From Halorhodospira sp. (lineage in GTDB: Bacteria; Pseudomonadota; Gammaproteobacteria; Nitrococcales; Halorhodospiraceae): a DNA stretch of 10,777 nt. Each line of letters begins with the position of its first letter. Positions within the stretch are counted from its first letter, which is position 1. Positions 1-6,825 of the stretch are shown here, piece after piece. The notes beneath the pieces are model-generated. The model made no database searches. It saw only the letters and a list, made by a program, of their open reading frames with translations, and was not told the origin of the DNA. The stretch is from the NCBI GenBank assembly GCA_007127935.1, contig SKYL01000262.1, positions 1 to 10,777 on the forward strand, in the 5' to 3' direction. The position numbers and the translations under genes were made by a program.

Positions 1-132
1 CACTGTCGCGGACGATCCGGCGGCCGGCGGCGGCGTCTCCACCTCGGGCGCCTCCACCCCCTCGTCCAGATCCTTCATCCACTCCAGCGGGTCCAGCCCC
101 AACGAGCGTGGACCTCCCGACCTACGTGGCAT
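1..132 (-). CDS. Unrecognised protein downstream of the ParA-like gene, N-terminal 44 residues only (cut by window edge)
   Basis: An ATG at 132-130 opens a frame that runs without a stop to base 1, giving 44 visible residues. The start overlaps the end of the ParA-like gene: the ATG lies just inside it and that gene's TAG is at 124-122, so the two are probably translationally coupled. The peptide begins with a basic stretch, then a short motif SLGLDPLEWMKDLDEG, then an acidic and proline-rich stretch that looks like a disordered linker leading to a later domain. I do not recognise the family. Its place directly after cheA and a ParA-like ATPase suggests an array-associated protein, for example a ParP-like protein with a C-terminal CheW-related domain, or another STAS or CheW protein. 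The informative part lies outside the window. Confidence 0.6.
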   Translation of the reverse strand, partial: MPRRSGGPRSLGLDPLEWMKDLDEGVEAPEVETPPPAAGSSATV

Positions 133-880
133 CGACGGTCCTCCCCTCCAGCAGGTCACGCACCAACCCGGCGTAGTCCTCGGCCCCATGACTGCGCGGC
201 TGGTGTTCGAAGACCGAACGCCCCCACCCCGGGGCCTCCGCCAGGGAGACGTTGTCCCGGACATGGGTCCGCAGCAGTTGCCCCGGGAAGTACTCGCAAA
301 TCTTGTCCCGCACCTCGTTATCGAGGCGGCGGCGCTGCTGGTAGCGCACCAGCACCAAATGTTTGCGGGTCCAGACCCCCATGCGCTGCTCGATCCGGTG
401 GAGGATGCGCATCAGCCGCGACAACCCCTGCAAAGAGAGAAAGTCGCAGAAGACGGGCACCAGCAGTTCGTCCGCCGCCAGCAACGCGTTCATGGCCAGC
501 AATCCGGAGGACGGCGGGCAGTCCATCATCAGGAAGGTATCGCCCCCCTCCAGCGCGTCGATGGCGTTGCGCAGACGCCAGCCGCGCTCCTGTCCGCCCT
601 CCATGCGCTCCACATCGGGCAGGCGCGCCCCGGCGGTCACCAAGTCGAGCCGTTCCCGCGCTTCGCGGCGGCGCTCGGCCAGCGGGACCTCGTCGAGCAA
701 GACGTCGTCCATCCCCGGCTCGGTGCCTTTGAAACCGAAGCTGACGCCGAGGTGGCCCTGGGGGTCGAGATCGACGCCCAGCACCTTTTCACCGGCCAGC
801 GCGAGCCCGTGGGCCACGTTGACCGTGGTGGTGGTCTTGCCCACTCCGCCCTTTTGATTGAGGACCGCGATCACCCGCAT
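122..880 (-). CDS. ParA/MinD-family ATPase of a chemotaxis operon (ParC-like)
   Basis: A 252-residue P-loop ATPase of the ParA/Soj family. It has the deviant Walker A motif KGGVGKTT at residues 10-17, with the signature first lysine (K10) that family members use across the dimer interface. It also has the DLDPQG motif at 38-43 and Walker B ending in MMDCPP around D120. Such proteins bind ATP, dimerise and form dynamic patterns on the nucoid or at poles. ParA homologues in chemotaxis operons (ParC in Vibrio, PpfA in Rhodobacter) position signalling arrays. The gene follows cheA by 10 bases, which supports that role over chromosome or plasmid partitioning, and no parB or parS is seen. I chose the ATG at 880-878 because it directly precedes the conserved MRVIAVLNQKGG start; upstream codons in this frame overlap cheA and encode nothing family-like. 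A GAGGG ribosome-binding sequence overlaps the cheA stop codon. Confidence 0.93.
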   Translation of the reverse strand: MRVIAVLNQKGGVGKTTTTVNVAHGLALAGEKVLGVDLDPQGHLGVSFGFKGTEPGMDDVLLDEVPLAERRREARERLDLVTAGARLPDVERMEGGQERGWRLRNAIDALEGGDTFLMMDCPPSSGLLAMNALLAADELLVPVFCDFLSLQGLSRLMRILHRIEQRMGVWTRKHLVLVRYQQRRRLDNEVRDKICEYFPGQLLRTHVRDNVSLAEAPGWGRSVFEHQPRSHGAEDYAGLVRDLLEGRTVDAT

Positions 881-890
881 GGCCGCGCCC

Positions 891-3485
891 TCACGCCATA
901 ACCTGTTGTTCGGAGACCGCCCGCTCTTCTTCGCCGAAGAGGCGGTCGACGTCCAACACGATGACGATCTTCTCGTCCACGTTGGCCAGACCCCGCACCA
1001 CGTCGCCCCCTTGGCGGCGCATCTGCGGCGCACTGCGGATCTGGCGCCGGGAGAGGGTATGGACCGCCGACGGCGCGTCCACCACCAACCCCACCAACTG
1101 ATCTTCTCCGTCGTCCTTGACCCGCACCAGGATCACCACCGCCGACTCGTAGCTCTCGCGCCGGGGCAGCCCGAAGCGGGTGCGCATATCGAGGATCAAC
1201 GGCATGGCGCCGCGCAGGTTGACCACGCCGTGGACGTGGGGCGGCGCGTTGGGGATCGGCGTCGGCGCCTCCCAGCCGCGGATCTCCTGGACCCGCCGCA
1301 CGTCGACCGCGTACTCCTCGTCGCCGATGACGAAGGAGAGGTAGTCTTGGCTCTCGTCCACCGCCGCCCGTTTCGCGGCGGCGGCGCTCTCCGACGCGAC
1401 GCCCGCCGCCTGGGCCGACGCCTCCCGGCCGAGGTCCACCAAGCCGGCGATATCGAGGATCAGCGCCACCATGCCGTTGCCGAGGATCGTCGCCCCGGCG
1501 AAACCGGGGACGCTGAGGAAGTTCTCTTCCAGGCTCTTAATGACCACCTGCTGCTGATCCAACAGCTCGTCCACCCGCAGCCCTACATGCCGGTTGTCGT
1601 CCTCCACCACCACCAGCAGCCCGGCCTCGCTCACTTCCTCTCCGTCCTCGTCCCCCTCGTTGGCGCGATGCACGACGCCGAACAACTCGTGGAGGCGGAT
1701 CATCGGGATGTACCCCTCCCGCCAGTGGTAGAGCTCCACCTCGCCGCTGAGTCCGCTGACCCGGTCGGGCTGGATCTGCAGCGACTCGATGATGGAGACC
1801 AGCGGCACGATGTACGTCTCGTCGCCGACCCGGAAGAGCTGGCCGTCGAGGATGGAGAGGGTCAGCGGCAGGGAGATGGTCAAGACCGTCCCCTTACCCG
1901 GCTCCGAGTGGACGGAGATGTTCCCCGACAGCTCCCGGATGTTGCGCTTGACCACGTCCATGCCGACGCCGCGCCCGGAGTACTCCGTGGCCTCGTCGTG
2001 GGTGGAGAGGCCGGGATGGAAGATCAGTTCGTAGATCTGCTCATCGGGCGGTTCGCTGCGGGCATCGACCAGCCCGGCGGCCCGCGCCTTCTCCAACAAC
2101 TTGGCGCGGTTGATCCCCCGGCCGTCGTCGGTGATCTCGATGATGATGTTGCCGCCCTTGTGGTACGCCTCGATGCGCAGTGTGCCGGTCTCGGGCTTGC
2201 CGGCGGCGCGCCGCTCCTCGGGCGGCTCCACGCCGTGGTCGACGGCGTTGCGCACCAAGTGGACCAGCGGGTCGATGATCTTCTCCATGACCGTCTTGTC
2301 CAACTCGGTCTGCTCGCCCTCCAGCACCAACTCCACTTCTTTGCCGAGGCCGCGGCTGACGTCGTGGACGATCCGCGGCAACCGCGAGTAGGCGAAGCTG
2401 ATGGGCACCATGCGGATGCGCATGACGCTGTCCTGCAATTCGCGGGTATTGCGCTCCAACTGCGCCAGCCCGTCCTGCAACTCTTCGAGGCGCTCGGCGG
2501 AGAACTCCTTGCCCACTTGGCTGAGCATCGACTGGGTAATGACCAGTTCGCCCACCATGTCGATGAGGACATCGATCTTACCGGTGTCGACACGGATGGA
2601 ACTGGCGGCGGCCGCCCCAGCGCCGCCCTTCTTCGCGGCACCCGGTGCGGCGGAGGCGCCACCGCCGGCCGGCGCCGGGACCGTGGCCGCCAGTGCGGAT
2701 GCCGCCACAGGTGGTGACGATGACACCGGAGCCGAGGCGGCCGCCCCACCGGCCGCCTCGGCCAGCGGTGTGATCTCCAGTTCGGCGTCATCCTCCACCC
2801 ACTCGAAGACCTCCCGCACCGCGGCCTCGTCGGCATCGCCCCGCAACTCCAGGGTCCATGCCAGGCGGCACTCCTCGGCATCCAGAGCTTCCAATGGCGG
2901 CAGGCCGGTGAGATCGGCCACCACCGTCACCTCGCCCAACTCCTCCAGGGCGGAGAAGATGCGTAGCGGATCGTTGCCGGTGGTGAACAGGTAAGGCTCC
3001 GGCGCAAAGCGGATGCGCCACCCACCGCCGCCACCGGGGCCGCCGGTCGGCCCGCCATCCGCGGCGCCGCCTCCAGGTGGGGCCGCCGGAGCGGTGGGGT
3101 TGCCCAGCTCGGCGTCGAGCCGCGCCTCCACGGCGGCCTGAGCGGCCGTATCGTGCTCCGTCCCGTCCCGGGCCGCCTCCAGCATCCCGCGCAGGCAGTC
3201 GACCGACTCCAACAGCGCGCTGATGTTCTCCGGCGTTACCGCCTGCTCGCCCTCCCGCAGGCGGTCGAGCAGCGTCTCCAGGCGGTGGGTGAACTCCGAG
3301 ACCTGGGACAGGCCGAAGGTCCCGGAGCCGCCCTTGATGGAGTGGGCGGCGCGGAAGACGTTATGGAGCGTCTCGATGTCCGGCGCCCCGGGGTCCAACT
3401 CCAACAGCCCGGCCTCCATGATGTCGAGGCCCTCGAAGCTCTCTTCGAAGAAGGTCTGCAGGAACTGGCTTAGATCGACGCCCAT
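891..3485 (-). CDS. cheA: Chemotaxis histidine kinase CheA with an additional C-terminal CheW domain
   Basis: An 864-residue cytoplasmic CheA kinase that autophosphorylates under receptor control and passes phosphate to CheY. Domains in order: P1 HPt domain (about 1-105) with phospho-accepting H48 in AAHSIKGGSGTFG; a Gly/Pro/Ala linker; an alpha/beta domain at about 155-240 (GNDPLRIF, DAEECRLAW) in the place of P2; an Ala/Gly/Pro-rich linker to about 295; P3 dimerisation helices from about 297 (VDTGKIDVLIDMVGEL); the P4 ATPase with N-box HLVRNAVDHG, G1 box DDGRGI and G2 box GRGVGMD; and P5, the CheW-like coupling domain (about 545-685). A second full CheW-like domain follows from about 713 to the end, with VVNLRGAMPLILDMR. 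Most CheA proteins end at P5, so this is a built-in CheW fusion. The start at 3485 has GGGGAGA just upstream. The gene lies 19 bases after cheY and 10 bases before the ParA-like gene. Confidence 0.97.
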   Translation of the reverse strand: MGVDLSQFLQTFFEESFEGLDIMEAGLLELDPGAPDIETLHNVFRAAHSIKGGSGTFGLSQVSEFTHRLETLLDRLREGEQAVTPENISALLESVDCLRGMLEAARDGTEHDTAAQAAVEARLDAELGNPTAPAAPPGGGAADGGPTGGPGGGGGWRIRFAPEPYLFTTGNDPLRIFSALEELGEVTVVADLTGLPPLEALDAEECRLAWTLELRGDADEAAVREVFEWVEDDAELEITPLAEAAGGAAASAPVSSSPPVAASALAATVPAPAGGGASAAPGAAKKGGAGAAAASSIRVDTGKIDVLIDMVGELVITQSMLSQVGKEFSAERLEELQDGLAQLERNTRELQDSVMRIRMVPISFAYSRLPRIVHDVSRGLGKEVELVLEGEQTELDKTVMEKIIDPLVHLVRNAVDHGVEPPEERRAAGKPETGTLRIEAYHKGGNIIIEITDDGRGINRAKLLEKARAAGLVDARSEPPDEQIYELIFHPGLSTHDEATEYSGRGVGMDVVKRNIRELSGNISVHSEPGKGTVLTISLPLTLSILDGQLFRVGDETYIVPLVSIIESLQIQPDRVSGLSGEVELYHWREGYIPMIRLHELFGVVHRANEGDEDGEEVSEAGLLVVVEDDNRHVGLRVDELLDQQQVVIKSLEENFLSVPGFAGATILGNGMVALILDIAGLVDLGREASAQAAGVASESAAAAKRAAVDESQDYLSFVIGDEEYAVDVRRVQEIRGWEAPTPIPNAPPHVHGVVNLRGAMPLILDMRTRFGLPRRESYESAVVILVRVKDDGEDQLVGLVVDAPSAVHTLSRRQIRSAPQMRRQGGDVVRGLANVDEKIVIVLDVDRLFGEEERAVSEQQVMA

Positions 3486-3504
3486 GCCCGTCTCCCCAAC
3501 GGCC

Positions 3505-3867
3505 TCAGCCGAGGACTTTCTTGATGGTGCTGAGCAATTGGTCCGGGTCGAACGGCTTGACCAGCCATCCGGTGGCGCCGGCCTTCTTGCCTTCCTGCTT
3601 CTTCTCCACCGCCGACTCGGTGGTCAACAGCAGGATCGGCACCCCCTTGAACGCCGGCAGCGCACGCAGCTCCCGGACCAGGGTGATCCCGTCCATCTTC
3701 GGCATATTGACGTCGGTGATGACCAAATCGAAGGAGCCGCTCTTGGCCTTGGCCAAGGCGTCCTGTCCGTCCACGGCATCGGTGACCTGATGACCCTGCT
3801 GTTTGAGGGTAAAGCTGACCATCTGCCGCATGGAGGCGGAGTCGTCCACCGCCAGGATCTTTGCCAT
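3505..3867 (-). CDS. cheY: Chemotaxis response regulator CheY (single receiver domain)
   Basis: A 120-residue stand-alone receiver domain with no output domain, the usual CheY size. It has the acidic pair D8-D9, the phospho-accepting aspartate D52 in DLVITDVNMP, the switch threonine T82 in LLLTTES and the conserved lysine K104 in WLVKPF. All catalytic residues are present. It should accept phosphate from CheA and act on the flagellar motor or another target. The position of E. coli CheY Tyr106 is Trp (W101). I chose the ATG at 3867-3865, preceded by GGTGGGAAG, because it gives the canonical MAKILAVDDS start; the longer frame upstream adds about 36 residues with no family resemblance. The gene sits between the STAS gene (117-base gap) and cheA (19-base gap), so it belongs to the same operon. 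Confidence 0.96.
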   Translation of the reverse strand: MAKILAVDDSASMRQMVSFTLKQQGHQVTDAVDGQDALAKAKSGSFDLVITDVNMPKMDGITLVRELRALPAFKGVPILLLTTESAVEKKQEGKKAGATGWLVKPFDPDQLLSTIKKVLG

Positions 3868-3945
3868 CTTCCCACCTTTATTATTTTGATCGATTCCCGT
3901 GTTCACTCTCCAAGCCGCAACCCCTGCGGGGCCTGGAGGCGCCCC

Positions 3946-3975
3946 TTTGTACGGTCGAACCCGCTTTCTATTCAA
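3946..3975 (-). promoter_or_regulatory. Possible sigma-70 promoter in the STAS-cheY gap
   Basis: Reading the minus strand, TTGAAT (3975-3970) and TACAAA (3951-3946) are separated by 18 bases in the 117-base gap before cheY. Each hexamer matches four of six consensus positions. It could give cheY-cheA extra expression independent of the upstream promoter, but matches of this quality occur by chance. The gap ends in an AT-rich stretch (about 3868-3900) that would leave the cheY ribosome-binding site unstructured. Confidence 0.25.
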
Positions 3976-3984
3976 CCCCGGGCG

Positions 3985-4263
3985 TCAGCTCGCCTCCAAC
4001 TCCGCGTCCAACCCCAACCGTGCCGCCGTTTCCACCACCAAGCCGGGCGGCGTCCCGCCCCGCCACCGCCAACCGGCTCCGGCGCCACGGCCAAAGGCGA
4101 CCAGCAACTGAACCCCCGCGGTATCGATCCGCTTGAGTTGGTTGCCGTCCAGCTCCACCGCTTCCCCCGAACCCAACGCCTCCACCAGGCGCTCCTTGAT
4201 CGCCCCGGTCAGCGTGATGTCGAGCCGCTCACCCAGATCGACCCGTTGCGACGCCTTAGCCAT
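3985..4263 (-). CDS. STAS-domain protein (anti-sigma-factor-antagonist / MlaB-like fold) at the head of the chemotaxis operon
   Basis: A 92-residue protein that is a single STAS domain: a GERLDITLTG opening strand, a helix around 21-32, then VELDGNQLKRIDTAGVQLLVAF. The DTAG motif (T48) occupies the loop that carries the phosphorylated Ser/Thr in SpoIIAA and RsbV antagonists. The companion kinase and anti-sigma factor of a partner-switching system are not in the window. Small STAS proteins with this DTAGVQLL type of motif occur in proteobacterial chemotaxis operons, where their role is poorly defined; a protein-protein switch is the reasonable inference. It is the first gene after the FliA-type promoter at 4328-4354 and has GGGTGAGGC immediately before the ATG. 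It may instead bind a small ligand, as some STAS domains do. Confidence 0.88.
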   Translation of the reverse strand: MAKASQRVDLGERLDITLTGAIKERLVEALGSGEAVELDGNQLKRIDTAGVQLLVAFGRGAGAGWRWRGGTPPGLVVETAARLGLDAELEAS

Positions 4264-4327
4264 GCCTCACCCCCAGCGGACCGTCGTCGGAGATGCCCTT
4301 ATACAGGACACGGGCTCCCATTACCTC

Positions 4328-4354
4328 ATATCGGCAGCACGGATGCGAACTTGC
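4328..4354 (-). promoter_or_regulatory. Candidate sigma-28 (FliA) promoter upstream of the STAS-cheY-cheA operon
   Basis: On the minus strand the sequence reads GCAAGTTC, 11 bases, GCCGATAT. The E. coli FliA consensus is TAAAGTTT, 11 bases, GCCGATAA, so the -10 element matches 7 of 8 positions, the -35 element 5 of 8 in its core (AAGTT), and the spacing is exact. It lies in the 120-base gap between the hybrid kinase and the STAS gene, leaving an untranslated leader of roughly 55 bases. This is the most convincing promoter in the window and fits the chemotaxis genes it would drive. Confidence 0.7.
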
Positions 4355-4383
4355 GGACAGAAAGCCCCCGACAAGGAATCCCC

Positions 4384-6825
4384 CTAGAAATCGCCCGAGC
4401 GTACGCGCTCCAGCACCGCCTGCAGCGCCCGCCGGTCGAGGGGCTTCGTCAAGTAGCCGTCGCATCCGGCCTCGAAGCTTCGCCGGCGGTACTCTTCCAG
4501 CGCATGGGCCGAGAGGGCCACCACCGGCGTCCGGCGCCGCCCGGCCTCTTCCTCGGCGCGCCGGATCTCGCGGGTGGCCTGGTAGCCGTCCACGCCGGGC
4601 ATCTGCAGGTCCATCAGCACCAGGTCGTAACCGTTGGTGAGAACCCGCTCCACCGCCGGACCGCCGGAGTCCACCACCTCCACCCGGCAACCCGCCTGTT
4701 CCAACAGGATGCGCACCAGCAGCGCGTTGGTGGGCTCATCCTCGGCCACCAAAACCGTCCGCGGCCGCTCCCCCGCTTCATCCCCGTCGGGGGTGCCGCC
4801 GCGGGTCTCGGGATGCGGCACCGCCTGCATCGAAGCCGCCGCCGGCTCCGCCGCGCCCACTCCGCGCTCCGCCTCCGCACCGAGCCGGGAGAGCGCCTCC
4901 AGCAACTCGCGGCGCTTGATCGGCTTGACCAATGACGGCAGGCCGTGATCGTCCCCGCAGCCTTCGGCGACACGGCGGTCGCCGCAGCTAAGGATCACCA
5001 CCGGCGGCCCGCTGCTCCCGCACGGCGGTCGCCGGCCACCACAGTCGGCCAAGCCCCCGTCCAGCAAGACGGCATCGTAGGGTGTGCCCCGCGCCTCGGC
5101 CTCGGCGACACGTGTCTCCGCCTCCACCGGCGAGGCCGCGCCGTCCACCAAGACGCCGGCCGGGGCGAGATGGCCGGCCACGGCGCGCCGGTGGTCCGGA
5201 TAGTCGTCCACCACCAGCAGGCGCCACCCCCGGAACCGCTCGGCATCGACCTTTTCTCCCGCCGCGGGGCACTCCACCGGGGTCAGCCCGGCGGTGAAGT
5301 AAAACGTGGTGCCCCGCCCCACGCCGCTCTCCACCCAGACGGCGCCCCCCATTAGCTTCACCAGTTGGCGGCAGATGGTCAGACCCAGTCCGGTGCCGCC
5401 GTAACGCCGGGTGATCCCCGCGTCGGCCTGGGTGAACGCCTCGAAGACGCTCTCCCGGCTCTCCTCCGGGATTCCGACCCCGGTATCGGTGACGCTGAAG
5501 AGAAGGCCACCGGCGGCGTCCACCTCGACGCCCACGGTGACTCCACCGTGTTCGGTGAACTTGACGGCGTTGCCCACCAGATTGACCAGCACCTGCCGCA
5601 GCCGCGCCGGGTCGCCTTCCACGAAGCGCGGGACCGAGGCGTCGAAGCAGAGCGCCAGATCGAGCCCCTGCTGGCGGAAGCGCGGGTAGAGCAGATCGAG
5701 TTGCCGCTCCAGCAACTCCTCCAGGTCGAAGGGCTGGCGCTCCAGAGCCATGTGGCCGGCCTCGATCTTCGAGAGGTCGAGCAGGTTGTTGATCACCTCC
5801 AACAGGTTGCCGCTGGCGGTGCGGAAGATCTCCAGGTACCGCCGTTGCTCCTCGTTGAGCTCGGTATCCCCCAGCAACTCCGACATGCCGACGATGGCGT
5901 TGAGCGGCGTACGCAGTTCGTGGCTCATGTTGGCGAGAAACTGGCTCTTCACCTCACTCGCCTGCTCGGCCTCCCGGCGCGCCCGCTCCAGTTGCTCCTG
6001 GGTGCGCTTCTGCTCGGTGATGTCCACCATCTGGCCGTACCAACTCAGCCCACCGTCGTCGTCGCGCTCCGGCACCGCCTCGATGAAGCACCAGCGGCTT
6101 TCACCCCCGCCCAGCGGGCGGACCCGCAACTCGTGGCGGAACGGGGCCGCCTGCATCTCCGCGTCACGGATCCGTTCGATCAACGCCTGGCGGTCATCGG
6201 GGTGGGCCGCATCCAGCGCGACCCCGAAGTCGGCCATCACCTCCTCCGCCGGGATCCCGGTGAGGCGCTGGTAACCCCGGCTCATGAACGGGGCGCGCCA
6301 CGCCCCGTCGGGCTCGCTGCGAAAGTGGAAGACGGCCCCCCGCACCCGGGACGTCATCAACCGCAACCGGCGCTCATTGGCCGCCACCGTGTCCAGCAGG
6401 CGGCGGTGCTCCGAGACGTCGTTCTGGATGCCAATGAAGTGGCTCACCGCACCGCCGGTGTCCCGCACCGGGGCGAGCATGAATTGGTTCCAAAAGAAGG
6501 AGCCGTCCTTCCGCCGGCTGCGCAGGAGCGCCTCGGCGGAGCGCGCCTCTCCCAGCGCCCGCTGGATCTCGCTCACCGCCTCCCGGTTTCCGTCGTCCTC
6601 ATAAAAGGAGCCGATCTCCCGTCCCAACAACTCATCGGCACGGTAGCCGGTGAGCCGGCACAGGGCGTCATTGACGTAGACCACCGGCATACCGGCGGCG
6701 CGGGCGTCGGCCACGGCAACACCCGCCGGGATGGCGTCCAGCGCCTGGGCAACCCACGGTGCGCGCGCGGCCGCCGACTCCGGCGCGGGGGAATCAGACG
6801 ATCCCGTCCCCGGTTCCAGTGCCAT
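4384..6825 (-). CDS. Hybrid sensor histidine kinase, PAS(LOV-like)-PAS-HisKA-HATPase-REC-REC
   Basis: An 813-residue hybrid kinase with no transmembrane segment or signal peptide, so probably a cytoplasmic sensor. Domains: PAS/PAC 1 (about 28-142), PAS/PAC 2 (about 150-272), a helical linker (272-295), HisKA with phospho-accepting H302 in NMSHELRTPLNAI, HATPase with N-box N419, G1 DTGVGIP and G2 GGTGLGL, REC1 (about 535-648) and REC2 (about 688-810). REC2 is complete: E695-D696, phospho-accepting D739 in LVLMDLQMPGVDG, S772 and K794. REC1 keeps D540-D541, D589 and K634, but the stretch after D589 is shortened and unusual. PAS 1 closely resembles a LOV domain (RKDGSFFWN, FIGIQND), but the photoactive cysteine position is I71. 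The start at 6825 is set by AAGGAGGT five bases upstream, inside the preceding HPt gene, with a 32-base overlap. REC2 most likely passes phosphate to that HPt protein. The signal sensed is unknown. Confidence 0.95.
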   Translation of the reverse strand: MALEPGTGSSDSPAPESAAARAPWVAQALDAIPAGVAVADARAAGMPVVYVNDALCRLTGYRADELLGREIGSFYEDDGNREAVSEIQRALGEARSAEALLRSRRKDGSFFWNQFMLAPVRDTGGAVSHFIGIQNDVSEHRRLLDTVAANERRLRLMTSRVRGAVFHFRSEPDGAWRAPFMSRGYQRLTGIPAEEVMADFGVALDAAHPDDRQALIERIRDAEMQAAPFRHELRVRPLGGGESRWCFIEAVPERDDDGGLSWYGQMVDITEQKRTQEQLERARREAEQASEVKSQFLANMSHELRTPLNAIVGMSELLGDTELNEEQRRYLEIFRTASGNLLEVINNLLDLSKIEAGHMALERQPFDLEELLERQLDLLYPRFRQQGLDLALCFDASVPRFVEGDPARLRQVLVNLVGNAVKFTEHGGVTVGVEVDAAGGLLFSVTDTGVGIPEESRESVFEAFTQADAGITRRYGGTGLGLTICRQLVKLMGGAVWVESGVGRGTTFYFTAGLTPVECPAAGEKVDAERFRGWRLLVVDDYPDHRRAVAGHLAPAGVLVDGAASPVEAETRVAEAEARGTPYDAVLLDGGLADCGGRRPPCGSSGPPVVILSCGDRRVAEGCGDDHGLPSLVKPIKRRELLEALSRLGAEAERGVGAAEPAAASMQAVPHPETRGGTPDGDEAGERPRTVLVAEDEPTNALLVRILLEQAGCRVEVVDSGGPAVERVLTNGYDLVLMDLQMPGVDGYQATREIRRAEEEAGRRRTPVVALSAHALEEYRRRSFEAGCDGYLTKPLDRRALQAVLERVRSGDF

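Noticed and set aside
858..2717. Long plus-strand open frame (619 codons) opposite cheA
   Set aside because: Its product is rich in His, Asp, Gln and Arg with no domain; it is the antisense shadow of a well-supported cheA in GC-rich DNA.
3920..3935. CCCC-TGC-GGGG inverted repeat in the STAS-cheY gap as a possible terminator
   Set aside because: The stem is only about four pairs and is not followed by a run of T on the coding strand.
3223..4935. Long plus-strand open frame (570 codons) spanning the CheA N-terminus, cheY, STAS and the kinase C-terminus
   Set aside because: It runs across four clear minus-strand genes and two intergenic gaps and encodes no recognisable domain.
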